Source: Wolfiporia cocos (taxonomy: Eukaryota > Basidiomycota > Agaricomycetes > Polyporales > Phaeolaceae). From it: 64,000 bases of DNA. Position numbers and translations under genes: made by a program. The stretch spans positions 2,356,001-2,420,000 of the forward strand of contig JACCLO010000009.1 in NCBI GenBank assembly GCA_029448655.1. The letters run 5' to 3'. Below are positions 23,601 to 35,693 of this stretch, in pieces (the stretch's first letter is position 1; each line of letters begins with the position of its first letter). Below the pieces are notes generated by a model. That model did no database searches, was not told the DNA's origin, and saw only the letters and a list, made by a program, of their open reading frames with translations.

Positions 23601-26600
23601 CCCTCGAGCAGCATGCATAAGTCAATTGACTCTTCCGTGCCACAGCGCCTAGACTCTGGCCTACTGTCAAACACACCCCGCCTCCTCGCTCTCTCTTCCG
23701 ATCTTCTGGTTACTTATCTCAAGTACAACTCTGGCAACGAAGCATGCTGTACCACGTTATGGCAGCGCGTGCTGGACACGGTCTCGGAGCACCCAGAGCA
23801 TCTGCAGCCGTTGTTGAGCGCTGCACATGAGCTGCCAGAGTATCTAAAACCACAGACGGATGAAGGCGATTTGAGCGGCCTTGTCAATGGGCTCGTGGAA
23901 AGCATGCTTGTAGGTGAGGGCAAGGAGAACACAGAGACATTGAAGCTACTGTTACTCGGACCAGGTATGCTCAAGCGCCTCTTGAATGATCGAGTCTGCT
24001 TCCTGCTTACACCCGACGCGTTCATAGATCATTTCCTGCATCAAGGACGCGCCGAGAGCATCGTTGGCACTCTCGCAACCCTCGTCACGGATCGCCTGCA
24101 CATGACGATGCGCGACGCCTCCGTCGACCTGAGCGTATTTGACGGCCCTCTGTCTATCTTCAGAGGCTACATCGAACGCGGTATTCCAAGATCCGCCTCA
24201 TCTCAAGGCCGCGAAAATGTAAACAATTTTGCTGAACAGTTGATGCCTGAGATGTTCCTATACGCGCACCTCCTCCCTCTTTGCAGAGCCGTCGAGCACT
24301 TTAGGTTGACTATGGCTCAATCGCTATGGTCTGCGTGGCAACACGGTGCACCAGAAGAGGTTCGGGCGCGTGCGATGCATGCTGTGAGCCGGAGGATTAG
24401 GGAGGTCTTGGCGGATTGTGAATCGATCGCTACGTGAGTAACCTTTCCTTGCTTTGTGCCATCTCCAAACGCTAAGACGCGGCTACTGGATTGACTTCAG
24501 CCCAGACCAGATCGTTCGGATGCTCACTGAGTCGTACACAGGTGACATCTTGAAAGATGTCTTCCCAACAGCTCAAGAGATGGCTTCGATGCTCGAAACA
24601 CTGCCATCATGTCCAGCTGACGCGAGCATTGCCGTACTAGATCCACTCGTTCCGCTGTGCTCACCAGACGATGAGCAGCCTCTTTCACCAGATCACGGAC
24701 CGTATTCAAGCGACGGGTTCTCTAGCTATGCACGCATCTCGTACGGTCTGCTTTTGTACCTCTTGAATGACCGACACACCGCGAAGACAAACGCATGGAC
24801 ACTTCGACACTTCCTGGCGCTTTCCCTGTATGCGGACGAGCTCCTCGTCCTGGGCACCTCTTCCAATCCTGTTTTTACTACATCTGTCGCTCGGTCGATA
24901 CTGGAGGACGTGAAAAGTAAAGTCAATAGGCTATCTGCCTACTTACTTTCTTCGGTACAACCGGGTTGGCACGCTGCGGTGGTCAGCACAATCATGGCCG
25001 ACAGGCCAGATCCAGGACTAGATAGTGTCGGTAGGCTTGTTGCTGAGCTAGTGAGGCAAGCCCAGAGGACAGATACGGTCAGGGAGTCTCGAATACTCTA
25101 CTCGATCTTGCAGCATGCGCTGGATGAAGCAACAACTGCGGAGGCAGAGCAGTGGATACTGCTTGCCCGCAAGACCGAAAGAACTGGTATGATATGCTAT
25201 TGCCACGTTTGATCCTTCATTCATACCCATGCAGCACGACAGATGTCCCTGGCAATCCTATACGCCGTCACTCAATACGCTCCCGAACCCCCCATTCTGG
25301 ACCGCTACCGTAATGAACTTGCTGCAGGCATGATGGGTGTCCCTGCGTCCAAAGCAAACGCTGAGGGTCTATGGCTCCTGCGCAGACTTGCCGCTAGTGC
25401 GCCCGATCCTGAGTCAGATGTCATATTTCTACCTCAGCAAAGGGCGGTAAACGTCCTGAAAGCTTGCCAGCAATGGATTACTGCCGACGAGGATCTTGAA
25501 GAAGAGGTTGATAGCGCAATGACGCTCGTTTTCCTACCCCTTGCGCCGATATTGCAAAATGTGCCTGGCGGACATTGGGACTTGATGTTTGATGTACTAG
25601 AAAACAATTTGGAGGTGAGTATACACAGTCTGACAACAAACTAACAAGCTCAATCTTCGACAGGACGTGTCGCTTACTGAGCCAGACACCCTTGTGACAT
25701 TGAGCAGGACACTACGTCTGTTCATGGCAATTGAAGATCTTGCATCAACGAATAAGGCGCTACGTGAAATGTGGCAGCAACGAAGGTTGACTTGCTTGAC
25801 CTTGATTCGTGACCTCGTCACAGCCAAGCTCGGTTGGTCGAAGTCTCAATTCGGGGGATGACAAGAGCGCTGGTACTAAATCTAGTATTATTTCCACAGA
25901 ACCATCACAGATCTCCAAGCCACTCTCCGTCTGTCGTGAGCTTGCTCTGCAAGCCCTCCAGGATATACCAGACACGTTGCTTGACCATAGCATGTTGTCT
26001 AAGGTGAGCAAAGTTAAATCTCAGCTGTTTGTATCTCCTTCTCAGGAGCGAGAGCAGTTGTGTCACCTTGTGATGGATACGTCAGCGGAAGTACAGAAGT
26101 CAGCATATAGCATCCTGCGCGAAGTCGCTAGAAAGTACACAGAACATATGGTCATTGAGGCCGCAGTCGATACCGAAGTTGCAACGAGAATCGAGCTTCC
26201 TGTAGAGCTCATCGAGATCTTGGTTCGATCGCCTGATCCCTCACTGGACCCAGAGAGTCAAGTGAGCATATTTCTTTGAGCTTCCCGCAATGAAGCTGGA
26301 CCTTTATATCCAGCCCCTGACCGGTTATTGCCTCGCCTGGATGCTCACATTCGACCTGTTCAGCGACGCCGTAAGCCATCACTCTCTTTCACGTATTCAT
26401 ATGGTGTGACCTACCTTTCTGTAGTCTTTTGGTGTGAAATCCCAATTCATCAGTCAACTACGCGACCTCGCTCTAGTTGGCACTCATCTCCTTCCCTGCC
26501 TTTTCAGTATACTCGGGCTATACGCTGGTTCGACACCATTCAAACTTGGCATTTGGGAGATTGACCAGTACGACTTGGATTGTGCGTGGCCTATGATTCT

Positions 26601-27572
26601 TGTGCATCCCTGATGCTCTGACATTACCAATAGTATACACTGCAGACTCGTTGTGCCTGAGCCTACTCTCCGCCCATATATACTATCGCGCACTACTCAC
26701 CGTTCCGACGCTTGTTCGCAGCTGGCTCTCTGATTGCCGAGATCGCCAGCTTGCTCTCTCGGTATCATCCTATACGGCCCGAAACTTCTCTCCCGCGCTC
26801 ATTCATGCAGAACTCGTGCACGTCCGCGATCCTGAAGCGACCACTGAAGCGGCAGATGAAGCATTCAACGTGCGGGTTGCTAGTGCAGTGAACGAAGCGA
26901 CTGCATCATACTCCGTAGATGAACGGCAGCTTGAAGTAACAGTGCGCTTCCCGGTGGACTATCCCTTGCATGGGATCGAGATACGGAACTCAACAAGGAT
27001 CGGAGTGCCGGAAGAGAAATGGCGCGCGTGGATATTGGGACTGCAACAAATATTGTCATATAGGGTACGCAAGCCCTGTCGCGTCACACCGGCGTGAATA
27101 CAACCCGCGGATCCCGCTGATGCGACTGATGTTTCCCATTTGATTTCGCAGAGTGGGAGCATCGTTGACGGCTTTGGCTTTTTCAAGAGGAATATCATTT
27201 CGTTATTTGAAGGTCTCACTGAATGTGCAATTTGCTACTCGTACGTATCCTCGCAGCTAGGTGTAGTCACTGCTAACGTGCCTGGCCGATAGCATTGTAA
27301 GCGCAACAGACGGCAGCCTTCCTCGCAAGCCGTGCAAAACGTGCAAGAATCGGTTCCATGCCGGATGTCTATACACGGTATGTTTGTCCTTTGAGTACTC
27401 TTCGTTTTTGCACCTCTTCCATGCCCTCGTAAGATAAAGTAATAATTCTGACTTGAAACAGTGGTTCAGCACCAGTCATTCATCGAACTGTCCTCTCTGC
27501 CGGTCGGAGATAATGTTGGAAGCAGGACAGAGACGGAGATTTGCCATTGACAGAGAAACAAGAGAGACATAG
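20700..27572 (+). CDS. LTN1: Listerin, RING-type E3 ubiquitin ligase of ribosome-associated quality control
   Basis: LTN1 binds 60S subunits carrying stalled nascent chains and ubiquitinates the chain for proteasomal removal. Hand-read exons: 20700-21089, 21161-21818, 21864-22100, 22154-22279, 22338-22618, 22671-22709, 22764-23088, 23213-23592, 23646-24433, 24477-25186, 25235-25614, 25664-25832, 25900-26003, 26046-26261, 26314-26370, 26425-26581, 26634-27064, 27152-27240, 27293-27377, 27462-27572. They total 5733 nt (1910 aa) in frame. After a Lys-rich start comes the conserved N-terminal block (LDPLDTLGLAQTLSPELTVV, ALEELG, VPVWLHHLP), then a long helical-repeat body with an acidic insert near 21700-21960 and another near 22400. 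At the C-terminus lie the WRAWILGLQQIL region and a variant RING: CAICYS, CKTCKNRFHAGCL, and SHSSNCPLCRS. Length fits the family (1560-1800 aa) with extra inserts. The last three exons are duplicated at 30798-31425. Confidence 0.95.
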
Positions 27573-27760
27573 AAGCAAAGAGTTATATGCATCATCAACT
27601 GTCACTGTATATTGGCACACCACTAGCTTGCCCATCACTTGATCATACACCATCTGACTGTAATGCAGCTTACATGAAGCCAAGAATGATGACACTCCCT
27701 GCAAGCTGTCACCTTGCAAATATGTAGCATGTGGTTTACACTGAAAAGTATCGCACAAAT

Positions 27761-28315
27761 CTACTTTGAAGTAAGTCTAGGGCGCTTTATAGCCTTTCTG
27801 ACCCCAGCAATTGTCTCCTCCTCAACAACCTCCTGCATAACATCTGCTATTGCATTCTCACTAATCTCCCAGACCTTCCTCTTCAGGGTAGACTTCATGG
27901 CATCAGTTAGGGCCTTCAGAATCTCTTCCTTTGTTGCCTCCAAAGCTCTCTCTACTCCAGCTTCAATTGCACTTTTAGCAATTACTTGGAAGAGATCTCG
28001 TGTCTGAACTACAGAAATGAAATCTTGAAAGTTGCCTTCCAAACATGTTTAGAATGGACTGTACTCTTGGAGTTTATACAGCTTACCTGAACTCAGCTCA
28101 CAGTGTTCATTCAGTTTGATTCTTGTGATATAATAGAACACATATGACTCTGGTAGTCCTGTGTGCTCTTCTAGCTCCTCTCTGAATGATTCCACATCCT
28201 TTGCTAAGAGTATGTTCATATAAATGTAATGCCTTACAACTTGATGGTACTCACCTTCTACACCCAGAGAGCTTATCCCCCCAATGTGATCAACAAAAAC
28301 AATTGAGTATGTCAT
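27761..28315 (-). CDS. Orphan three-exon gene, predicted 150 aa protein
   Basis: Not recognised. Exons 28315-28255, 28203-28087 and 28035-27761 join through two GT-AG introns of 51 nt each (a typical length here) and total 453 nt in frame. The protein starts MTYSIVFVDHIGGISS. Its C-terminal half (about residues 60-150) is a charged, helix-prone run (KEEILKALTDAMKSTLKR, VMQEVVEEE) ending in a basic KRPRL tail that could act as a nuclear signal. The DNA is clearly more AT-rich than neighbouring host genes and lies between LTN1 and a MITE, so origin from a mobile element is possible. A further 5' exon cannot be ruled out. Confidence 0.55.
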
Positions 28316-28688
28316 GATGCAATAGGAATTTGTAATCCAACAGCAGACAGGTGGGGGACTTATGATTAATAATGACAAACTGCCCATCTGTTTATATGCC
28401 CATCGCGCACCGCGCGAGCGAAGATCGCACAAGTGATGCGACATCGTGTGATAATTTCTTGTAACCGTGATAGTCGCTAAGCACGATTCTATCACGTCAC
28501 CGTAATGCTTGTTTCTGGATCCGTTATATGTTAACTTCGGGGTGCACACGTAATAGATTCGACCGCATGCATGCACATGTATTTGTAGCGTCGGATGTGT
28601 CGAATGATGACCGAAAGAACACTATGCCGCTCATGATCATTAAGTGGGGGTTCGACAGCAAACTCGATTGAAGGAGATCCATGCGGTA

Positions 28689-29303
28689 TAGGGCGCGGTG
28701 AAATAGACATCGCTGTCTATTTAACAGCTAAATAGCAATGGCCCTCTCCGAGGGCCTATTTAACGCATGTAATTAACAGCTAATTAGCAAGGGGGTCCGG
28801 GCGTCCTGATTGGTTCCAATGGGCGCCTTTTCAGGACTGCTCTAGCAACAGGCAGCTGTCGCTGCCTGCCAAACCGCACTGCCCGCACCAAAAATGTCGA
28901 CCAAAACGGGGAATTTACTTTTTGTAAACATGGTCCAGAAAATGTGCCATGTCATTATCATCTGAAATGGCTGTAAATAAACACCTCTTTGTGTACCCTA
29001 TACTTGAAGTATTGATGGAGCCAAGCAAGTCTAAATCTGGCAATAGCACGTCGTCGATAAGAGGCATCCTCAAATGAAGTGCTCGAATTGATACATGACT
29101 TTGTGGGGGCGCATCCCATTTTCCGACATAACCCAACATACAGCCTGTATGATGCAGCGGTCGGGGGTGGCGATCCGCCCTGTCTATTTAACCCAATTTA
29201 ACACCCGATTTTTGGCCCATCTCTATTTAACCGTAATTTACATGTAAATTACACCTGCTAAATAGCAGCTGCTATTTAGCACTCTCTATTTCACCGCGCC
29301 CTA
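28689..29303. mobile_element. Second hAT-type MITE (615 bp)
   Basis: Terminal inverted repeats begin TAGGGCGCGGTGAAATAGA at 28689 and return inverted at 29285-29303. The 8 bp target duplication ATGCGGTA is exact (28681-28688 and 29304-29311). Sub-terminal regions hold many CTATTTA/TAAATAG motifs in both orientations, like transposase-binding arrays. An 8 bp duplication supports hAT, but the end differs from the element at 12919. A 74-codon ORF on the minus strand (29139-28915, starting MLGYVGKWDAPP) lies inside; it has no recognised domain and may be a captured fragment. Confidence 0.88.
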
Positions 29304-29388
29304 ATGCGGTAGGCCATGCTTCGTGACGCGTTGGCGCATGCACTTTGCTTCACTCACTCCCTCTCTCGCACGAACCTCAACATCCTCG

Positions 29389-30797
29389 ATGGTCGACGTG
29401 GCATTCAAAGACGTGCCAAAGATCTTTGAGGTCGATTCAGGAGAATCGCTGAGCGCACGGACCCTGCGTGAGCACTGACCTCATCAGTCACCGCACACAT
29501 ATTCATGCAATGCGGGCAGCGACTTGGACCGCCGGATCTATGCTATGCGGCGAAGAGCACTGGCCGCAGCGGACAACGCGACGTAAATATGTCGGATGGT
29601 CGACTCCGTGTTGCCGCCGAATGTCAATCGTTTCATAGCTCGGCTCGTATCACTACGGTCTCCGGAGTCGACGCGTCCTCTTCCGCATCGCTTGCTACCT
29701 ACATCAACTCCCTGACATGCAATTGGAGACGACTCTGGGTGTGGAAGTACGGAACGGATGCTACTGGTACGCTCCAAAACCCCTCTCCACTCTCGCTTTG
29801 GATGTTCACCCAACCCGTAGCTGCTTCAACGCGTTTTCACTCGTCGATGTACGCGTCAATGTCAAGATACCCGGTGGTGTAAATGCGTACATTGTCGACT
29901 TGCGCGACGAGAGGTGTGGTACACACCCTTGTATAGGCCTGCCAACCACGTATGCCCCGTAAACAGACATGAATTGGGTCCAGAAGCCCAAGAAATGGGG
30001 CAAGAGACGTATCTTTCTGCCATTTTACGCTCGATCCTCTACTCCGACGACTTGGGATGCTGGCTGGATGCATATCGCAAGCTGGATCCAATTACAACAC
30101 CCGAGGGTGAACTGCGCTTCCTCCAAGCCGCGGAGGCGCTCTTCATGAAGGGTGCGCTGGATCTGTAACCCTCCGTTGCTAGACTGACGATGGACCAGGA
30201 TGGCAGGTCGGCTCGGAACCAGAGATACAGGTCGCGACAGTCGTGTCGAATCATCTGACTACTGCTATCATGAAATACTTTGGTGATAGCGGACGATATC
30301 AACATGCAGCAAATCTGTTTGAGAAGCTCAGTGCACGGGAGCCGGAGGTATCGTCTCTGCTGGCACGGAGCTATATTGGCATGAGTGAGTCTCAAGCCAT
30401 CCACTCGAAGTGATTCGCATCCTTGACTGCATATTTGCAGATGAGGAAGTCAAAGCCATACAATCATGGCTGCGGCGGTCAAGCAGACACCAGTCATATA
30501 CTCTCCTGCATGCTCAGTGTGGCTTCTTGCGCTCGAAAGGAATCACGAGTGGGCGCTGAAGCTGGCCAAGCAAGCGGTCAACTGCGCTCCAAGCGAGTTC
30601 GTGACATGGGAAAAGCTGACCGAACTCTACATTGATCTCGGTCAATACGATTCATTATGTCTCAAGAGAGCGGTGTGGAAAGCGGCTGATGCGACCGCGG
30701 CAGGCGCTCTTGACCTTGAACTCATGTCCGATGTTCACCTACAATGGCCGCGACACGCATCGTAACTTGACCGCGTCACGAGTCCACCTGCCCCCTA
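29389..30797 (+). pseudogene. ChAPs-family (Chs5-Arf1-binding, BCH1/CHS6-type) gene, 5' part, decayed
   Basis: ChAPs are exomer subunits that help sort cargo from the trans-Golgi to the plasma membrane. Recognisable pieces in order: MVDVAFKDVPKIFEV (29389), LGPPDLCYAAKSTGRSGQRD (29523-29584), GVDASSSASLATYINSL (near 29670), VDVRVNVKIPGGVNAYIVD (29846-29902), ETYLSAILRSILYSDD (near 30005), a TPR-like block with MKYFGDSGRYQHAANLFEKL and SAREPEVSSLLARSYIGM (30270-30385), HEWALKLAKQAVNCAPSEF (30549-30602) and ALLTLNSCPMFTYNGRD (30701-30755). The blocks lie in different frames with no introns to reconcile them (for example around 29740, 30170 and 30500), so several frameshifts are present. The sequence stops being ChAPs-like after VHLP (about 30793), where the LTN1 duplicate begins; the 3' half is missing. 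Confidence 0.85.
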
Positions 30798-31425
30798 AAA
30801 CCCGCGGATCCCGCTAATGCGACTGGTGTTCGCTATTAATTTCGCAGACGCAGAGCGGGAGCATCGTTGACGGCTTTAGCCTTTTCGAGAAGAATACCAC
30901 TTCGTTATTTGAGGGTCTCACTGAATGTGCAATTTGCTACTTGTACGTGTTCCTCGCTTCCAGGTAGTCACTGCTTACATGCCTGGCCGATAGCATTGTT
31001 AGCGCAATAGACGGCAGCCTTCCTCGCGAGCCGTGCAAAACGTGCAAGAATCGGTTCCATGCCGGATGTCTATACACGGTATGTTTGTCCTTTGAGTACT
31101 CTTCGTTTTTGCACCTCTTCCGTGCCCTTGTAAAATAAGTCTGACATGAAACAGTGGTTCAGCACCAGTCATTCATCGAACTGTCCTCTCTGCCGGTCGG
31201 AGATCATGTTGGAAGCAGGGCAGAGACGGAGATTTGCCATCGACAGAGAAACAAGAGAGACATAGAAGCAAAGAGTTACACCCATCATCAACTGACATTG
31301 TGTATTGGCACACCACTAGCTCCCCGTCACTTGATCATACACCGTCTGACCGTAACGCAGCTTACATAAAGATGACACTCTCCGCATGCCTGTACCTCGC
31401 GGATATGCAGCATGTAGAATGCGTT
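30798..31425 (+). pseudogene. Duplicate of the LTN1 3' end (last three exons and 3' flank)
   Basis: About 630 bp closely match 27103-27745: the intron end, SGSIVDGF exon, RING exons, introns, stop codon and about 150 bp beyond. The first duplicated coding exon begins near 30852, the second near 31005 and the last near 31155-31265. RING cysteines and histidines (CAICY, CKTCKNRFHAGC, CPLCRS) and splice sites are preserved, with only scattered substitutions. It is fused head-to-tail to the ChAPs relic. Without the listerin N-terminus it cannot bind ribosomes in the known way. Whether the RING segment is still transcribed cannot be told from sequence. Confidence 0.88.
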
Positions 31426-33920
31426 TGAGTATCATTGTCAATATCTCCTAGATCAAGGCGGCTGACGGAAGAGAAAGAATCGCATACGAGGAGTATCATT
31501 TTAGCTCAGCCTTCACCACAGGTGCAGAATCGGCTAGTTGATTGTGACCCGTACGTGTACTGTCGTGGGTCAGATTTCTCGTAAAGGCGAGTCATTTTGT
31601 TCGCCCATGCATCAATGCATTCTCATTCCAATCTCTATCTCGCAGCCAGTGTTGGAGGATGCAGGTCATTTGTCCTTTGTGGGTATCCATCCACTCACGA
31701 TACCGTCAATCCTATTGACTCGGGTACATTGGCGATCATGCACGGGACCGAACAGTCAGCCACTGCTTCCACGGTGGGCAGGTACGCTGGTCACCTCCAG
31801 GCTGACCAAGCAGAGCACGGGCTGCATTACTGCGCATAGCCGTCTCACACAGTTTGTGCCCCGCTCGTTCATACGATATCTGGACTTGGCGGCTGCGTCC
31901 AATGATGACGGGTGCTTCCTCACGGAGAGCAGCGAATCGACGTCCGACCTCGCTCCGCAGGCCCAGCTTCTCATTTCTCGACATCCCAGGATCGGGTCGC
32001 CCGAAGTCAAAGTCACTTCGGTATCTCGACATCCAGCTTCGAACAACCGAGGACGCACTGTCCGCTGGCGGCCTTGGCTTCATTATCTGCGCGGCCTCGA
32101 GGCGCGGGGAAGCTTCATTCCGGATCAACGCTACTCATCATTGGCCTTCGATGATGGCGATGCGAATACGCGCGGAAGCGACTCACGCCAAGGCTCATTT
32201 CCGGCCTGGAGAATGAACTTCGAGCAGTCGGAAGCTGCTGCAGGCTCAGCATCCACGCCATCGTGTCTTCTGACGCGCCGCTCTTGATCTCTTTACTGGC
32301 TAGAACGCCAGAATCCTGGCTCGGTTGGACAATCCCCTTCTCTGCGGTCACGAGCTCACCGCGACGGTGTCTGTCAGCGTGCTCGCGGCCGAACAAGCTG
32401 GCTCTGCATTGCGCCACACACGCTGCTCTGCGTGGCTATAGTCTGCTCCTGTGGGTCACGAGCATAGTGTCCGGTCCTCCGTTGTTTTTCGCATCTGAAT
32501 ATAGCTCTCGACCGCGCCTGCTCACGCGTTTGGTTGCTAACCACGTCGCGAAATCTGCCCTGCACGATTCGCTGCCTCCGGTCACGACACACTCCTGTCA
32601 GCACCCGTCCGTCCTTCCAAGCGTGCATGCCCGTGCTCCGATTATACATGCAAGTACCCCATTCGAGAGAAATCAGCCCGTTCGCAATTCGCTGCTCATG
32701 CACAGGTCACGGGCGCGCGCGATCCTCCGTCAGCGCAAATCACTCGGCGAGAAGTCTCTGTCCGCGCTCCCCGCGCTCCGCGGATTGCGGCGCGCCAGGC
32801 TGCATCTCGTTGCCCGATGCCGCTCCGAGGCGCCGAGGCGCCAACTCAGTTGCGGGCGCCAGCCTCGACGAGAGAGTCCGCTCTGCGACTGTCCCGTGCG
32901 CGCTCCGACCCGTCGCGCTGCGTTGGGCATCGATCAATGCCGGCGGCAGTGCGGCGCGCTGCTGCCAGAGTCCCTGTATCCCGCGAGCCGGATCAGCAGG
33001 GGCCATTCGCACGGCGCTGAGAGCCCGATGGCGGAGAAGGCAAATGTGGAGGGAATCTGGGGAGTGCTGCGCGGGATGCTCGCGTGTTATTGGCCTTGCG
33101 GGGGTAGGTGGGAGCCGCTGCAGACATGACGAAGGGTTGGCCCTGTCCGCGGTTGATGTCAAGCCCTGACTGGGCGATGAACGATGCTCCTGGGCTGACA
33201 AAAGTTGCTTCTGGAGGTCACGGCCCTGCTTAGTGGCTCTGTGCATGACAGCGTACACTATTCGTGTTCATGCCTGTGCGTTCGTTGCTTGAGAGAGCCT
33301 CTGGCGGGGCGTGCCACTTGTCGCCTGCCGGGCCGTTGACGCGATGGGCAGCCTTGACATCATCATTGCAGCCCACATGGCGAACGCAGGCCCGAGGCAC
33401 CTCATCTGTTGTCTGCACGGCAACGCGGGTCCAAGCGGGATGGTTCACGGGATGCAGGTTCCCGGGTTGATAGAGTTGTGTAGGCATTGTGGCGCCGCGC
33501 ATGGCGGTGCGCACATGCTCCCCGTCACATTGGCGTCAGCCACACAATCAATAAGCAGCTGCAAGCAATTCTTGCTTTCGCCATCGATGGTTCGCACGAG
33601 CGGGGCGATAAGCCTTAAATTGCGTGCAGCGTCAGAGGCGAGTTTCAGAAAATTGCACGAATCGCAGACGACGCGAAGCGCAGATGCATATGCCGCGGCG
33701 TCACTTGATCCCAGACCGCGCACAGAAATCTAAATGCAGCGTGGGGAGGGGACTAGAATGCGCGAAGGGCTGGGAACTGGGCCGTGCGAGACTGCCGTTG
33801 CAGCGGGAGATCGCAGTCCGCCCGCAAGGGGCGAAGCGGGCGGCGGCCCAGGCAGACGCACTCGGCCCGAAGCGCCTGCAGCCTTGTTTCTGACCTCCAT
33901 CCCGCGTCTTCCCTCGTGCC
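31426..33920. other. GC-rich region without supportable genes
   Basis: Long ORFs occur in several overlapping frames on both strands (for example 32263-33129 plus and 33258-32740 minus), as expected by chance in GC-rich DNA. None shows domains, splice structure or family resemblance. Regarded as intergenic or old relic sequence. Confidence 0.45.
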
Positions 33921-33930
33921 CCGAGCATGT

Positions 33931-33967
33931 CCAATCCATCAGCCTCCGCCGACAGAACAATATAAAA
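33931..33967 (+). promoter_or_regulatory. CCAAT and TATA boxes of the 34082 gene
   Basis: CCAAT at 33931-33935 and TATAAAA at 33961-33967 lie 30 bp apart and 115 bp before the ATG at 34082. This spacing fits a fungal TATA promoter with a short 5' leader. Confidence 0.65.
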
Positions 33968-34081
33968 CCGTCGTCCGGAGCGAGCGATGTGGCCCGCACC
34001 GCCACTCACAGCCCAGCGACCGCCTTGATATAAGAGCTGTACTCCTGTCCCGACCTCCTCGCACCACCCATCAGTCGTCCC

Positions 34082-34572
34082 ATGGCCGTCGCTCTCGCAT
34101 CGTCCTCGAGCTCCTCGCTGCCAATGTCCGAGCCTGAGTCCTCAAAGGCGCAGTTCGCCTTCGCGCAGATCCAAGGCGGAGTCTACCTGGTGCAAGGTAC
34201 GTCGCTCCTACCCACGACCCTCGCATGCCCTGACCCTGCACAGTGCCGCCGACGCCGCCGTCCGCCTTGCTGCCGTCCTCCGTCCACGTCTTCCGGCACG
34301 AGTTCATCACCCAGTTCCGCTTCTCGCACGCCGCGTGCGTGCACCCCGCCGAGCTGCACATCCTCGAGCCCATCGACGAGCGCCACACGCTGTACGAGGC
34401 GGACAAGGGCACCGTCTTCCTCGCGCGCGAGCTGCTCGCGCGCCTGCAGACGCTCTCCCGGGGCGCCATGGGGACCGCGATCGGCGACAGACACGCGCGC
34501 ATCGCGCGCGCTGCGGGGAAGGAGCAGTGGCGGCGGCCACGCATCGCGGGGCAGGTGTCGCGCGCGCATTGA
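34082..34572 (+). CDS. Conserved-looking small protein of unknown function (147 aa)
   Basis: Two exons, 34082-34196 and 34244-34572, joined by a 47 nt GT-AG intron, give 444 nt in frame. The start MAVALASSSSSSLPMSEPE follows a TATA promoter. The core reads FAFAQIQGGVYLVQVPP, then FRHEFITQFRFSHAACVHPA, LHILEPIDERHTLYEADKGT and FLARELLARLQTL, which is compact, sequence-rich and unlike chance ORFs. The C-terminus is basic. No membrane segment or signal peptide is seen. GC-rich codon use matches the host genes. Function is not recognised. Confidence 0.65.
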
Positions 34573-34639
34573 CCGTCACCCATCCCGCTTCCCGTCTGAC
34601 GTTGGGACAAGGATTCCGAGCCCGAAGCCTGGAACAAAA

Positions 34640-34662
34640 GCGCGCGCGCGCGCAGCGCGCAT
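34640..34662. repeat. Alternating GC dinucleotide run
   Basis: About 23 bp of nearly pure CG/GC alternation just 3' of the 34082 gene; such tracts can adopt Z-form DNA. It lies in the presumed 3' UTR. Confidence 0.7.
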
Positions 34663-35693
34663 TTGACGTCGCCACCATCTGTACCACCCTCATCCCCGCA
34701 AGGTCGTGTCTCCGCTCTCGCCTGCTCCATGTTACGAATACACTGTACGATACCCGCCGCTAGACCGGTCGCGCGTAGTAACTTATATCTTAACGTCAGC
34801 ATGCCCTACACTACTCGTATTGTTGTACGTACACAAGCACTCCGACTCCTTCGATCAATGGGCCTGCGGCTACCTCGCATCCACCATTCATCACAACTCA
34901 ATATCCCGCGCGCTTGCACGCTGGATGCGCGATGATTGCCGCGCCACCTGCATATGTACCCGTGCTTCGCAATTCAGATATCACACCGCTATAGACTAAT
35001 ATCATAATCCAGCCTTCTTGTACATTCTCTCGGATTCTTTCCGGATATGAATCCGTGCGTAAGAGCTTTGTCATAGCCGTCGAAGGTCGGTATGCGCAGC
35101 GTAGTCTCCGCGCTGCCGGTCCACTCGCATCAGCGACGCGTGTGACCCTGGTTCTGATCTGGAGCTGAAGCAGGATGGAGGGTGGAAAGAAGCGTGCGGT
35201 ATCGCATTGCTGCATCCATTCTACGACTTCCATCCGCCGAAGTTGGTGCAGGATATGCTCCAGACGGGCTCCAGGCGATATGCGCTATACTTACACTGCT
35301 GCGGCGAGTCTGTGGAAGGCTCGCGGGGCCACAGAAGCCGCGCTGCACTCTATGTATGGACCTCCTAGCCTTCTTTGGGCTGCGCCACAATGCCGAACGG
35401 TTCGTGATCGCAGACAGACTGGATATGTGGCTGGGCTCTGCGCCTCTGCTCCTCTGCTCCTCTGCTCCTCTGCTGCTGGATCGCTGCGGCGGCGCTGCGG
35501 CGACAGGCTACACCGTCAGACGCGTCGACATCGCTCCATGGGTAAGCATCATCACAAGAGGTGATGGAGGACAGCCTGATCGTGAGAAGGCAGCAGGGCA
35601 GTGCTAAGTCTCGGAATCGTCCGTCTCGAGGCGGTTCGCAGAGTCCTCAGATCAGTCGCCTGATGATGTATCGATCATCGCAGAAGCTACCCC

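Noticed and set aside
32263..33129. 288-codon plus-strand ORF, and 172-codon antisense ORF at 32740-33258
   Set aside because: GC-driven open frames in all directions, no domains, no promoter or intron signals.
33734..34033. ORFs upstream of and overlapping the 34082 promoter
   Set aside because: They cross the TATA region and lack any motif.
34071..34802. 243-codon minus-strand ORF over the 34082 gene
   Set aside because: Antisense shadow; the plus-strand gene has a promoter and an in-frame intron.
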